Origin: Nonomuraea coxensis DSM 45129
GTDB taxonomy: Bacteria > Actinomycetota > Actinomycetes > Streptosporangiales > Streptosporangiaceae
Direction: 5' to 3'
Length of the DNA stretch: 64,000 bases
NCBI RefSeq assembly: GCF_019397265.1
Contig: NZ_CP068985.1
Location: 5,684,501 to 5,748,500 of the forward strand
This document shows, piece by piece, positions 35,181-44,636 of the stretch. The position numbers were made by a program, and so were the translations under genes. Positions within the stretch are counted from its first letter, which is position 1, and every line of letters starts with the position of its first letter. Under the pieces are notes generated by a model. That model was not told where the DNA came from, made no database searches, and saw only the letters and a program-made list of their open reading frames with translations.

Positions 35181-36737
35181 CTACTGGCCGAGCTTCTTGA
35201 CGAGGTCGTTGATCTCGGTCGTCACCTGGGTGCCGCCGCTGTCGTACCAGCGCTTGATCTCGCCCTTGAGCTGGTCCTCGGTGATCGCGCCCGACAGGAA
35301 CTTGATCCGCGCGTCGGGGATGATCGTGTCGATCTGCGGGCCGCGCGCGACGGCGGTGTCGGAGACCACGGGCAGCGCCGCGTTGTGCACCGCCGTCTTG
35401 AGGTCCTCCTCCATGAGCCGCTTCTGCAGCGTGAGCATGTCCTGGTACGGCTTGCCCGACGGCACCCGCTGGTAGGCGATGCCGCCGATGTCGACCGTGC
35501 CCTTGGTGCTGAGCTGGATGAAGGCGTCGTCGGCGTTGTCCTGGATGACCTTGACGGCCGGGTCGTCCTCGTTGATCAGCGCGGCGGTGTCGCCGTTCTC
35601 GACCTTGTAGTTGCGGCCCTCGATGCCGTTGGTGACCAGGTTCTGGCCCTCCTTGGTGGCCAGCTTGTCCAGGGTCTTCAGCACGTTGTCGAGGTCCTGC
35701 TCGGTGCGCACGCTCTGCTTGGAGATCGCGAGCACGTCGGCGTAGCCGGTGAACGGGTAGGAGAACTTCTGGCCGTCGGAGCGCTTGAGGTTGCCGACCA
35801 TGGCGACCTTGTCGCCGTAGTTCTCCTTGTCGTCCTCGTAGAACAGGTCGAGGACTTGGCGGGAGCGGATGTTGACGTCGATGATCATGCCGCCCTTGCC
35901 CTGGTGGAACGGCTCGTTCCACTTGGCCGTGTCGAGCGTGGCGAAGTCGGGGTTGATCATGCCCCCGTCCACCATCTTCTTCAGCCAGCGGTTGGCCTCG
36001 AGGAACTCGGGGGTGTCGAAGCCGGGCACGATCTTGCCGTCGCGCTCGCCCCAGCCGTTGGGGGCGCCGAACCAGGTCTCGATCACGTCGTACGGGCTGG
36101 CGCTGGCGTAGTTGCCCGGCCACTTCGGGATGATGAGACCGTAGGTGTCGTTCTTGCCGTTGCCGTCGGGGTCCTTCTCGGTGAACGCCTTGGCGACGTC
36201 GTAGAGGTCGTCGACCGACTCGGGCAGCTTCAGTCCCAGCTTGTCCAGCCAGTCCTTGCGGATGACGATGGCCGAGCGCAGCAGGGGCCGCATCCGGTAG
36301 AGGCCGAAGATCCGGCCGTTGATCGAGGAGTTGAGCGCGCTCCGCTCGTCGGAGGGCTTGAGGTTCGGATACTTGTCGAGCTTGTCGGTCAGGTCCCAGA
36401 ACGCCCCGGCCTGGGCAGACTTGACGAACGCCGGCAGGTGCGGGTCGACCACCATGACCTGCGGCAGGTTGTCCGAGGCCAGGGTGACGTTGAGCTTGTC
36501 GGTGTACTCCGCGTTGGGCACCCAGGTGATCTGCAGCTTCTTGCCGAGGAACTTCTCCACGGCCTGCTGCAGCTCGCCCTTCGGGTCGGGCGCGGTGCCG
36601 AACAGCTTCGACATGAACGTGATCGTGTTCGGGTCGGACTGAGGCGCCTCCCCGCCGCCGGAGCAGGCCGAAGCGGTGAGAGCAGCCGTTAGTGTTAACA
36701 CGCCGGCAAGGAGCCGCCGGCGACGGGATGCGCTCAT
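35181..36737 (-). CDS. Oligosaccharide-binding lipoprotein, LplA/YtcQ type
   Basis: A 518-aa extracellular solute-binding protein with a lipobox in ALTASACSGGG (Cys25). The mature domain begins TITFMSKLFGTAPDPKGEL and holds the calcium-site-like DPDGNGKNDTYGL characteristic of the large binders paired with LplB/YtcP permeases. Context points to rhamnogalacturonan oligosaccharides as ligand. Its ATG overlaps the stop of the DUF624 gene. No ATPase is encoded here, so a shared ATPase is expected. Confidence 0.92.
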   Translation of the reverse strand: MSASRRRRLLAGVLTLTAALTASACSGGGEAPQSDPNTITFMSKLFGTAPDPKGELQQAVEKFLGKKLQITWVPNAEYTDKLNVTLASDNLPQVMVVDPHLPAFVKSAQAGAFWDLTDKLDKYPNLKPSDERSALNSSINGRIFGLYRMRPLLRSAIVIRKDWLDKLGLKLPESVDDLYDVAKAFTEKDPDGNGKNDTYGLIIPKWPGNYASASPYDVIETWFGAPNGWGERDGKIVPGFDTPEFLEANRWLKKMVDGGMINPDFATLDTAKWNEPFHQGKGGMIIDVNIRSRQVLDLFYEDDKENYGDKVAMVGNLKRSDGQKFSYPFTGYADVLAISKQSVRTEQDLDNVLKTLDKLATKEGQNLVTNGIEGRNYKVENGDTAALINEDDPAVKVIQDNADDAFIQLSTKGTVDIGGIAYQRVPSGKPYQDMLTLQKRLMEEDLKTAVHNAALPVVSDTAVARGPQIDTIIPDARIKFLSGAITEDQLKGEIKRWYDSGGTQVTTEINDLVKKLGQ

Positions 36738-37363
36738 GAGTTCCCTTTCGAATGCAGGCGCGCCTCGTTCTCCTCGAAGAAGCGCAGGCAGAGCCACGTG
36801 TTGAGATGAATCCACGCGCCGAAGCTGATCACCACGGCGAGGACGGGCAACGCCGAGGTCGCGAAGGCGATGGCGGAGAGCACGAGCAGCAGCAGCACGG
36901 ACGAGGCCGGGCGCGCGAGCGCCAGGTGGACCGCCTTGGGCACGTACGCCCACAGCGGCAGGTCGTGATGCGCGTAGAGCGGGCCCACGTAGGCTCCCGC
37001 ACCGGCGAGTGCGACGAGCGCCACGAGGGTCGCGATCCGCATCGCCCCCATGCCGGGGCCGAGCGCGGACAGGTACAGGTAGTTTCCGACGAGCAGGACG
37101 CCGGCCAGTGCCAGGGGCAGGACCAGCAGCGAGGCCCGGACGAACTCCCGTCGGTAGACGGCCCAGAATTCGCGCCAAGCCTGAAACGTTTCATAACGAG
37201 CGTGCCTCCGGGCCAGGGTGTAGGCGGCCACGGTGGCGGGACCGAGCCCGAGCACCACTCCTCCCGCGAGGGTGAACACGAGCCACATCAGGTTGAGCCG
37301 GACCGCCCAGATGGCCTCTGAGCAGGCAGCTTGAATCCTGATCGACAGGGCGGGACGAGTCAC
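36734..37363 (-). CDS. YesL-like DUF624 membrane protein
   Basis: A 209-aa protein with five predicted membrane segments (LNLMWLVFTLAGGVVLGLGPATVAAY opens the family; FGAWIHLNTWLCLRFFEENEA closes it). DUF624/YesL proteins often accompany LplABC-type sugar transporters and pectin genes, but their function is not established. It is the first gene of the operon, about 110 bp downstream of the LacI operator. Confidence 0.87.
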   Translation of the reverse strand: MTRPALSIRIQAACSEAIWAVRLNLMWLVFTLAGGVVLGLGPATVAAYTLARRHARYETFQAWREFWAVYRREFVRASLLVLPLALAGVLLVGNYLYLSALGPGMGAMRIATLVALVALAGAGAYVGPLYAHHDLPLWAYVPKAVHLALARPASSVLLLLVLSAIAFATSALPVLAVVISFGAWIHLNTWLCLRFFEENEARLHSKGNS

Positions 37364-37470
37364 CCGGCACCACCTTCTCGTGGCATGCGCCCGGACACGG
37401 GGGTGGGCTGTTGCGCCGCCGTTCCTGCCCGGTTACACGGGAGTGAACGGCGGTTGGTGCGAAATTAGTG

Positions 37471-37484
37471 TTGAATCGACTCAA
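37471..37484. promoter_or_regulatory. LacI-type operator of the rhamnogalacturonan operon
   Basis: TTGAATCGACTCAA is a 14-bp near-perfect palindrome with central CG, upstream of the DUF624 gene. A matching site (TTGAATCGTATCAA) lies before the lacI gene at 38682, so the adjacent LacI protein probably binds both. Confidence 0.75.
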
Positions 37485-37598
37485 AGTCAATGACGAGATT
37501 CCCGGAGATTTCCGTACGCGCCGGGCGGCGGGCGGCAATCCGGGCATGGCGGATCACGGCCCGCCGCCCGCGCGGGAGGCCGTGACCGGGAGCGGGCG

Positions 37599-38618
37599 TC
37601 AGGGGGCGCGGCGCAGGGCGCTCGACTCCCTGACCACCAGGTCGGGCTGGAAGATGACCTGCCTGTGCCGGTGCTGCTCGGGCTCGGAGACCTCTTCGAG
37701 CAGCAGGTCGATGGCGGTGCGGCCGAGCAGTTCGCGCGGCTGCCTGACGGACGACAGCGGGACGGCCGCCGCCGCGGCGAAGTCGATGTCGTCGTAGCCG
37801 ATGATGGCGAGGTCCTCGGGCACGCGCAGCCCGTGCGCGGCCATCGCCTGGAGGAAGCCGAGCGCCATCATGTCGTTGGCGCAGAAGACGGCGGTGGGCC
37901 GCTCACCGGGCGGCAGCCCCGCGACCTGCTCGCCGATGGCCCGCCCGCCGGCGACGGTCAGCGCGGGCGCGGTACGGGTCAGCAGCTCGACGGCGCCGTC
38001 CGTCGCGGCGACCGCCGCCTCGACGCCGGCGTGCCGGTCGGCCACCTGTTTGACCGACATCGGCCCGCCCGCGAACATGACCCGCCGGTGCCCGCGCTCG
38101 ACGAGGTGGGCGCCGGCGAGCTGCCCGCCGAGCCGGTCGTCGACCGCCACCGAGCACTGCAGCCCGGTGGCCGGGCTGTCGACCAGCACCACGGGCGTGC
38201 CACGCGCGGCCAGCTCCTCCAGCCAGGGGTTCTCCGCCTCGACCGGGGTGATGAGGATGCCCATCACCCGCTGCTGTTCGAGCTGGTCGAGGTGGCGGCG
38301 CTCGCGGCCGGGGTCGCCGGCGCTGTTGCACAGCACCACCATGGTGTCGTGGTCGTCGGCGACCGACTCGGCGCCCTGGGCCACGTCCACGAAGAAGGGG
38401 TTGGCCACGTCGAGCACGACGAGGCCGACCGTCCTGCTGCGGCCCACCCGCAGGTGGCGGGCCACCTCGTTGCGGACGAAGCCGAGCTTCTTGATCGCGT
38501 CGAAGACGCGTTCGCGGGTGGCCGGTGACACAATCTCCGGGCGGTTGAGCACGTTGCTCACCGTCCCCACGGAGACGCGCGCGAGCTGCGCGACCTCCTT
38601 GATGTTCCTGGTCGCCAT
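37599..38618 (-). CDS. LacI-family regulator of the rhamnogalacturonan operon
   Basis: A 339-aa LacI protein: HTH NIKEVAQLARVSVGTVSNVLNRPEIV, hinge NEVARHLRVGRSRTVGLVV, and a sensor domain with GYDDIDFAAAAAVPLSSVRQP. It is transcribed in the same direction as the operon it precedes. Palindromes at 37471 and 38682 place it as repressor of the operon and of itself (inference). The 235-bp gap to the DUF624 gene holds the operon promoter. Confidence 0.9.
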   Translation of the reverse strand: MATRNIKEVAQLARVSVGTVSNVLNRPEIVSPATRERVFDAIKKLGFVRNEVARHLRVGRSRTVGLVVLDVANPFFVDVAQGAESVADDHDTMVVLCNSAGDPGRERRHLDQLEQQRVMGILITPVEAENPWLEELAARGTPVVLVDSPATGLQCSVAVDDRLGGQLAGAHLVERGHRRVMFAGGPMSVKQVADRHAGVEAAVAATDGAVELLTRTAPALTVAGGRAIGEQVAGLPPGERPTAVFCANDMMALGFLQAMAAHGLRVPEDLAIIGYDDIDFAAAAAVPLSSVRQPRELLGRTAIDLLLEEVSEPEQHRHRQVIFQPDLVVRESSALRRAP

Positions 38619-38681
38619 CGATCCTCACGATACGGAGCCCCACGATGAAGTCGGCTCATCATAGCCGGGGACAAGATTCTT

Positions 38682-38695
38682 TTGAATCGTATCAA
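38682..38695. promoter_or_regulatory. LacI-type operator before the regulator gene
   Basis: TTGAATCGTATCAA shares its left half exactly and its right half partly with the operator at 37471. It lies 64 bp upstream of the regulator's start, consistent with autoregulation. Confidence 0.65.
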
Positions 38696-38708
38696 TAGCT
38701 CGAAACGG

Positions 38709-39284
<576 letters not shown>

Positions 39285-39309
39285 CGGCGCCTCCCTTCGT
39301 CAGTCAAGT

Positions 39310-39363
39310 GGACGATCGGATTCCGCTTAGTGTACCGTGCCGCCAAACGGAATCCGATCGTCC
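39310..39363. promoter_or_regulatory. 16-bp inverted repeat, TetR operator candidate
   Basis: GGACGATCGGATTCCG (39310-39325) and CGGAATCCGATCGTCC (39348-39363) are perfect reverse complements around a 22-bp spacer. The arms flank what should be the start points of both divergent genes. Two half-operators on one promoter region would allow a repressor dimer pair to shut both directions. Confidence 0.75.
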
Positions 39364-39377
39364 GGTCAGGAGCGTGC

Positions 39378-40199
39378 ATGATCGTCGTCACCGGGGCCAC
39401 GGGCACCATCGGGCGGGCGCTGGCGGGGCGGCTGAGCGGGCACGACGTGCTCGCCGCCGTCCGCCGGCCCGCCGACCTGCCGTGCGCGTACGCGCTCGCC
39501 GACCTCGAACGGCCCGAGACGATCGGCGCGCTGCTGTCGCCCGGCGACCGGCTGTTCCTCAACAGCTCGCTCTTCCCCGGCTTCACCGCGGCGCACCGGG
39601 CCGTCATCGACCTCGCGGCGCGGGCGGGCGTCGCCCAGATCGTCACCGTGTCGGTCCGGGGCGCCCGTCCCGGGCAGCGGCTCGGCGGCGGCCTGCACGG
39701 AGAGGTGGACGCGCACCTCAGGGCGTCCGGGGTGCCGTACGCGATCCTGCAGCCGACCGGGTTCATGCAGAACCTGCCGGGCGAGATCCGCGGCGGGCTC
39801 ATGCACGGCTCGTACGGGCCTGGGCCGGTCAACTACATCGACGCCAGGGACATCGCCGACGTCGCCGCCGCGTTGCTCACCCGCCCGGCGGGGCCCGGGA
39901 GCGACCACGTGCTCACCGGGCCCGAGTCGCTGCCGCACGAGCGGATCGCCGAGCGCGTCGGCGCCGCCCTCGGCCGTCCCGTCCGGTACGTGGACCTCCC
40001 GGTGCCCGAGATGGCCGCCCACCTGGAGCGGCAGGGCATGCCGGCGCCGTTCGCCGCCGACCTGGCCGCGCTGATGGCCGAGACGGGCGACGGCCGCTGG
40101 GCGTCGGCCACGACCGAGGTCGAGGACATCACCGGCCGGCCCCCGCGCACCCTGGAGGACTTCCTCACCGACCACCGGACGACCTTCGCCACCCCCTGA
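39378..40199 (+). CDS. NmrA-like NAD(P)-binding oxidoreductase
   Basis: A 273-aa atypical short-chain dehydrogenase. MIVVTGATGTIGRALAGRL is the dinucleotide-binding motif. Later motifs are QIVTVSVRGA, YAILQPTGFMQNL and NYIDARDIADVAAALLT, as in NmrA/QOR2 proteins, which sense or reduce using NADPH. The catalytic Tyr-x3-Lys of classical SDRs is not obvious. Control by the divergent TetR protein suggests a response to an electrophile or quinone (inference). Confidence 0.88.
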   Translation: MIVVTGATGTIGRALAGRLSGHDVLAAVRRPADLPCAYALADLERPETIGALLSPGDRLFLNSSLFPGFTAAHRAVIDLAARAGVAQIVTVSVRGARPGQRLGGGLHGEVDAHLRASGVPYAILQPTGFMQNLPGEIRGGLMHGSYGPGPVNYIDARDIADVAAALLTRPAGPGSDHVLTGPESLPHERIAERVGAALGRPVRYVDLPVPEMAAHLERQGMPAPFAADLAALMAETGDGRWASATTEVEDITGRPPRTLEDFLTDHRTTFATP

Positions 40200-40312
40200 C
40201 CCCCCAGACGGCCTGCCGCACACGGGTGGACGAGCCCAGGCGGGCAACCGGCTCAGAGGAGCATGGTCAGGACGAGCCAGGCGGGCTCAGGCGGCGGGCT
40301 CGGGCCGGCGGG

Positions 40313-40996
40313 TCAGGGGGCGGGCTCGGGCGGGGGGTCGAAGGGCGGGGGGTCGAGGACGCGGACGCGGACCGCGCGGAAGGTGGACGGGGTGTCGCGG
40401 AGCACGGCCAGGCGCGGGTCGGGCACCACGAGGAACGGCTCGGCCTCCAGCGCCAGCAGGGGCGCCAGCCGCCGGTCCCGGCGCAGCGCGTCCACCGCCC
40501 GCCGGTCGCCGCCGAGCACGACGGCCTCCAGCTCCCCCAGGTGCGGCGACAGCACCCGCACCGCCGTCTCCACGGCGTCGTCGTACGCCTGGCTCGCCTG
40601 GTTGCGCCGCCGCCGGGCGAAGCGCTGCTGCGACCAGCCGCCCGCCGCCGTACGCCCCTGCACCAGCCGCGAGCCGACCTTCGAGGCCAGCAGCACGTCG
40701 CCGTGGAAGACGCCGGCCGCGTACCCGCCGAGCCGGACGAGGAACACCCCCACCCGGCGCTCGGCCCGTACGTGCGCGACCAGCCTGCCGACGTGCGGCG
40801 GCCCGGCGGGCATCGGCGGGAACGGCACGTGCAGCTCGGCCTGGGCGCCGTCACCGGCCCGCAGCCGCACCACGCGCCCGTCGCCGCTCGCGGTGAAGGG
40901 CCCGTGCCGCTCGGCGAACCCGTCGATCCACGGATGCACCCGCCCCGGCGGCACCACCACCCACCGGCCCCCACCTTTGGCCGGACGCCCGCTCAT
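40313..40996 (-). CDS. acVLRF1-family peptidyl-tRNA hydrolase
   Basis: A 227-aa protein of the actinobacterial Vms1-like release-factor family. The diagnostic block is GGWSQQRFARRRRNQASQAYDDAVE at residues 119-143, in which a glutamine (123 or 124) stands where eRF1 has its GGQ glutamine. Vms1-like proteins release nascent chains from stalled large subunits. The C-terminus is Pro-rich (PPPFDPPPEPAP). It is transcribed alone. Confidence 0.85.
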   Translation of the reverse strand: MSGRPAKGGGRWVVVPPGRVHPWIDGFAERHGPFTASGDGRVVRLRAGDGAQAELHVPFPPMPAGPPHVGRLVAHVRAERRVGVFLVRLGGYAAGVFHGDVLLASKVGSRLVQGRTAAGGWSQQRFARRRRNQASQAYDDAVETAVRVLSPHLGELEAVVLGGDRRAVDALRRDRRLAPLLALEAEPFLVVPDPRLAVLRDTPSTFRAVRVRVLDPPPFDPPPEPAP

Positions 40997-41066
40997 GCCA
41001 CGAAGGCTAGCCGACCGCTCCCCCTGGGCGGCTCCGGGGAAGCGGCCCCGGACAACTCAAGGGGAA

Positions 41067-42158
41067 ATGCCGGTTAAATCTGTTTCGCGGGTCTTATGCG
41101 CCGTACGGGTTCCGCCGGATCCTTTCCTCGTGGCGACCTCCCTGCTCACCCGCCCCCTCGTGGACCTCGACACCGGGGCGGTCATCGCCCACGGCGCGAG
41201 CGTGGGCCCCTCGGGCGAGCTCAGGGCGACCCCGCTGCCGATGATGCTGGACCTGCCCGTCCACGTCGTGCTGTCGGGCGCGGGCGCGCTCACCCCGCTG
41301 CACGAGGCCCTGCGCAGGGCGGGACGGCATCCGCGCGAGGCGATCCTGCTGGTCACCGGGACCTGCCACGAGCAGGACCGGCCGCTGCTCAAGGTCGCGC
41401 TCAACGGGCTGCGCACGATCGGCTACCTGCTCGGCCTCGCCGGCGTGGGCTCCGGCGGGCCCTCGCCGGAGCTGGCCGCGGAGGTCTCGCCGTACCTGGT
41501 GGCCCTGGACCCGGAGCTGGTCGCGCGCCTGCCCGGCGACCACCGCGCGGCCGCCGTCGCCCGGTCGGTGGTGACGCTCGCCCGCGGGATCGGCGCGCAC
41601 GTGATGGCGCCGGGCGTGGAACGCGAGAGCCAGGCGGCGACGGTCCGCGGCCTCGGCGTACGCCTCGCGCACGGCCCCCTGCTGGCCCCCGGCCCCGACG
41701 GCAAGGTGCGCGTCCCGCTCCCGGTCGCCGGCCTCGACCCCGACGCCGCCCTGCTCGGCCCCCGCGTGCAGGAGCTGCTGATCCCCGCGGTGACGCTGCC
41801 CGCCGGAGCCAGGGCCGAGGAGGCCGTCGAGGCCTTCGGCCACGAGCCGACGATCACCAGCGTGATCCTGGTGGACGAGTACCAGCGGCCCAAGGGCAGC
41901 CTGGACCGCGGCCGCTTCCTGCTGTCGTTCGCCGCCCGCTTCGGCCACGCCCTGCACAGCCAGAAACCCGCGCTGCGCCTCGCCGACCCGCCACGCACGG
42001 TGCCGCGCACCACGCCGGCGGTCGCCGCGGTGCAGGCGGCGAGCAGGGACGCCGGCCGCGTCTACGACGACCTGGTGGTGACCGACGAGATGAACCGCTG
42101 CCTCGGCATCGTCCGCGTCTCGGACCTCATCAGGGAGGTCACCGCGCAGGCCCGCTGA
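41067..42158 (+). CDS. Degenerate EAL domain protein with CBS-like C-terminus
   Basis: A 363-aa protein. The start ATG follows AAGGGGA. Residues 15-215 resemble an EAL domain, but the EAL motif itself is replaced (RPLVDLDTGAVIAHGASVGPSG) and the usual GxGYLxxxP end reads AHGPLLAPG, so cyclic-di-GMP hydrolysis is unlikely. Residues 240-363 look like a CBS pair (ITSVILVDEYQRPKGSLDR; VTDEMNRCLGIVRVSDLIREV). It may bind a nucleotide as a sensor. Family call moderate. Confidence 0.75.
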   Translation: MPVKSVSRVLCAVRVPPDPFLVATSLLTRPLVDLDTGAVIAHGASVGPSGELRATPLPMMLDLPVHVVLSGAGALTPLHEALRRAGRHPREAILLVTGTCHEQDRPLLKVALNGLRTIGYLLGLAGVGSGGPSPELAAEVSPYLVALDPELVARLPGDHRAAAVARSVVTLARGIGAHVMAPGVERESQAATVRGLGVRLAHGPLLAPGPDGKVRVPLPVAGLDPDAALLGPRVQELLIPAVTLPAGARAEEAVEAFGHEPTITSVILVDEYQRPKGSLDRGRFLLSFAARFGHALHSQKPALRLADPPRTVPRTTPAVAAVQAASRDAGRVYDDLVVTDEMNRCLGIVRVSDLIREVTAQAR

Positions 42159-42184
42159 AGCCTGGCCCACTGAGGCCGGGGCCG

Positions 42185-42790
42185 CTAGAGCCAGCCCTGG
42201 GTGCGGGCGCGCCGTACGGCCTCGATGCGGTTGCGGGCGTGGGTCTTCTGGATGGCCGAGGACAGGTAGTTGCGCACGGTGCCCTCCGACAGGTGCAGCC
42301 GCCCGGCGATGTCGCCGATGGTGGAGCCGTCCGCCGCGGCGGACAGCACGTCGCGCTCGCGCGCCGACAGCGGGTTGGGCCCCGCGCTGAGCGCCGCCGC
42401 GGCCAGGGCGGGATCGATGACCCGCTCCCCCGCGTGCACCCGCCTGATGGCCGCCGCCAGCTCCCTGGCCGGGCTGTCCTTGACGAGGAAGGCGACCGCG
42501 CCCGCCTCCATGGCGGTACGCAGGTAGCCGGGACGCCCGAACGTGGTCAGGATCATCACCCGGCAGCCGGGCGTGCGCCGCGTGATCGCCGCGGCGGCGG
42601 CCAGGCCGCCGGCGCCGGGCATCTCGATGTCGAGCAGCACGATGTCGGGCCGGGCGCGGGCGACGACCTCGGCCGCCTCCTCGCCGTCGGCGGCCTCGCC
42701 GACCACCTCGATGTCGGGCTCCAGGTTGAGCAGGGACGCCAGCGCGCCGCGTACCATGCCCTGGTCCTCGGCCAGGACCACGCGGATCAC
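42185..42790 (-). CDS. LuxR-type response regulator (DesR-like)
   Basis: A 201-aa NarL-type response regulator. The receiver domain has the acidic pair in LAEDQG and the phosphorylated aspartate in DIVLLDIEMPG (about residue 53); the LuxR HTH is LSARERDVLSAAADGSTIGDIAGRLHLSEGTVRNYLSSAIQK. Its start overlaps the stop of the kinase gene, which in turn overlaps the transporter permease. Confidence 0.93.
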   Translation of the reverse strand: MIRVVLAEDQGMVRGALASLLNLEPDIEVVGEAADGEEAAEVVARARPDIVLLDIEMPGAGGLAAAAAITRRTPGCRVMILTTFGRPGYLRTAMEAGAVAFLVKDSPARELAAAIRRVHAGERVIDPALAAAALSAGPNPLSARERDVLSAAADGSTIGDIAGRLHLSEGTVRNYLSSAIQKTHARNRIEAVRRARTQGWL

Positions 42791-43905
42791 GCCGGCACCT
42801 CCACCCGCAGCAGGAACCCGCGCGGGCCCGGCCCCGCCTCCATCACGCCGCCCGCGGCGGCGACCCGTTCGCTCAGCCCCGGCAGCCCGCTGCCCATCAG
42901 GGCGGGCTCACCGCCGCGCCCGTCGTCGGCGACCTCCAGCACGGCCCGCCCGTCCTCGCAGGCCACCCTGATCTCGCAGCGGCCGGCCCGCGCGTGGCGC
43001 ACGACGTTCGTGGTGCCCTCGCGCACCGCCCAGGCCAGCAGGCCCTCCACCGGCTCCGGCAAGGGCGTGCCCGACACCTGCACGCGGCTCCGCACGCCGG
43101 CCGCCGCCAGCACGGACCTGGCGTTGTCGAGCTCCTCTGCCAGGCCGCGCCGCCGGTAGCCGGTGACGGCCTCGCGCACCTCCGACAGCGCCTTCCTGGC
43201 CACGGACTCGATGTCCCTGATCTCCCGCCGCACCTCGGGCGCGTCCTCGGCCAGCCGCCCGGCCAGCTCGCTCTTGAGCGCGATCAGCGACAGGCTGTGG
43301 CCGAGCAGGTCGTGCAGGTCGCGGGCGATGCGCAGGCGTTCCTCGGTGGCGGCCAGCCGGGCCACCTCGCCCTGCGCCCGGTGCAGCTTGACGGTCAGCG
43401 CCCGGGTGTTGCGCACGCTGATGAACAGCACGCCGAGCGTCACCACCTGCAGCCCCAGGATGATGATGGTCTCGGGCGAGTCGTGGTGGAGCAGGCCACC
43501 GCCGACCAGCAGGCCCAGGTTGGCGAGCATGGCGAGCAGCGCCGCCGCGGCCGGCAGCGTGAACCCGCACAGCACCACGCTGTAGACCGGCATGCTGAGG
43601 AAGGAGCCGCCGAAGACCAGCGCGCCCGCCACCCCCACCGTCGTCGTGAGCGCGAGCAGCGGGTACGTCCACCGCCCCCGTTCCAGGAAGCTCCGCGCGC
43701 TCACGACCGTCGCCAGGAACAGCCCGACGAACGCCGCCAGCACCGCCCCCGCCCAGACCGCCAGGACGCCGGTGATCGCGCCGGTCACGATCTCCCCCAC
43801 GGGGAAGACCAGGTAGACCAGCCCGACGGACAGGCCGAGCAGCCGCCGCCGGAGCGAGGGCCGGTCGTCCTCCCCGCCGAAGCTGATCCGCTCGGCGAAC
43901 CTCAT
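42787..43905 (-). CDS. DesK-type sensor histidine kinase
   Basis: A 372-aa kinase with six hydrophobic segments in residues 20-165, then a coiled linker, the HisKA_3 phosphoacceptor box RIARDLHDLLGHSLSLIALKSEL (His in LHDL), and an HATPase domain with VREGTTNVVRHA, DDGRGG and GSGLPGLSERV. It phosphorylates the downstream regulator. The membrane part resembles DesK-like sensors of membrane state. Paired with the ABC-2 transporter upstream in the same operon, it probably senses a substrate of that pump. Confidence 0.92.
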   Translation of the reverse strand: MRFAERISFGGEDDRPSLRRRLLGLSVGLVYLVFPVGEIVTGAITGVLAVWAGAVLAAFVGLFLATVVSARSFLERGRWTYPLLALTTTVGVAGALVFGGSFLSMPVYSVVLCGFTLPAAAALLAMLANLGLLVGGGLLHHDSPETIIILGLQVVTLGVLFISVRNTRALTVKLHRAQGEVARLAATEERLRIARDLHDLLGHSLSLIALKSELAGRLAEDAPEVRREIRDIESVARKALSEVREAVTGYRRRGLAEELDNARSVLAAAGVRSRVQVSGTPLPEPVEGLLAWAVREGTTNVVRHARAGRCEIRVACEDGRAVLEVADDGRGGEPALMGSGLPGLSERVAAAGGVMEAGPGPRGFLLRVEVPA

Positions 43906-44636
43906 GCCCGCACTGTAGCCCGGCGGTAGAGGAAGGCGGCGGCGAGGCCGAGCACCACTCCCCAGCCGGCGACGGCCAGCACGTCGGCGAGCCCGAGCCC
44001 GTCGCCGCCGGCCACGCTCCAGCCGAGGGCCGCGTAGTGGTAGGACGGCGTGATCTCGGCGACGGCCCTCATCGTGGTCCCGAAGATCTCCGGCGGGAAC
44101 CACAGGCCGCCCGCGATGGCCAGGGTGAACATGCAGATCATGGAGGCCGGCTGGGCGGCGTCGGGCGACAGGGCCGAGCCTATGGCCAGCCCGAGCGCGA
44201 TGAACGGGATCGTGCCCAGCCACAGCGCCAGCAGCAGCCCCGCCCACCGCGCGGGCGGCATCGACACGTCCTGCTGCACGACGGCGACGACGCTGACCAG
44301 CAGCAGCGACGGCAGCACGAGCAGCAGCGCGGTCACCAGCTTGGTGACGATGATCGCCCAGCCGGGCAGCGGGGTGATCTGGAGCTGGCGCAGCCAGCCC
44401 GACTGCCGCTCGGTGGCCCAGGGCACGGCCGAGCTCATCATGGCCGATGCCAGGCCCCCGTAGGCCGCCATCGACACCATGAGGACCACCGCGTAGCTGA
44501 CGCCGCCCGGGCCGGTCTGCTCGCCGTAGATGTTGGCGTTGATCAGGTAGAGGACGACAGGGAAGATCACCACGAAGATGAGGTAGCGCCGGTTGCGCAG
44601 CATGCGCAGGGTCTCTGTCCTGGCGTAGTAGAGCAT
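43902..44636 (-). CDS. ABC-2 type transporter permease
   Basis: A 244-aa permease with six membrane segments (YLIFVVIFPVVLYLINANIYGE; VTALLLVLPSLLLVSVVAVV; LGTIPFIALGLAIGSAL) and the ABC-2 motif GWSVAGGDGLGLADVLAVAGWGVVLG near the end. It works with the ATPase encoded upstream; the two genes overlap by one base. Substrate unknown. Confidence 0.9.
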   Translation of the reverse strand: MLYYARTETLRMLRNRRYLIFVVIFPVVLYLINANIYGEQTGPGGVSYAVVLMVSMAAYGGLASAMMSSAVPWATERQSGWLRQLQITPLPGWAIIVTKLVTALLLVLPSLLLVSVVAVVQQDVSMPPARWAGLLLALWLGTIPFIALGLAIGSALSPDAAQPASMICMFTLAIAGGLWFPPEIFGTTMRAVAEITPSYHYAALGWSVAGGDGLGLADVLAVAGWGVVLGLAAAFLYRRATVRA

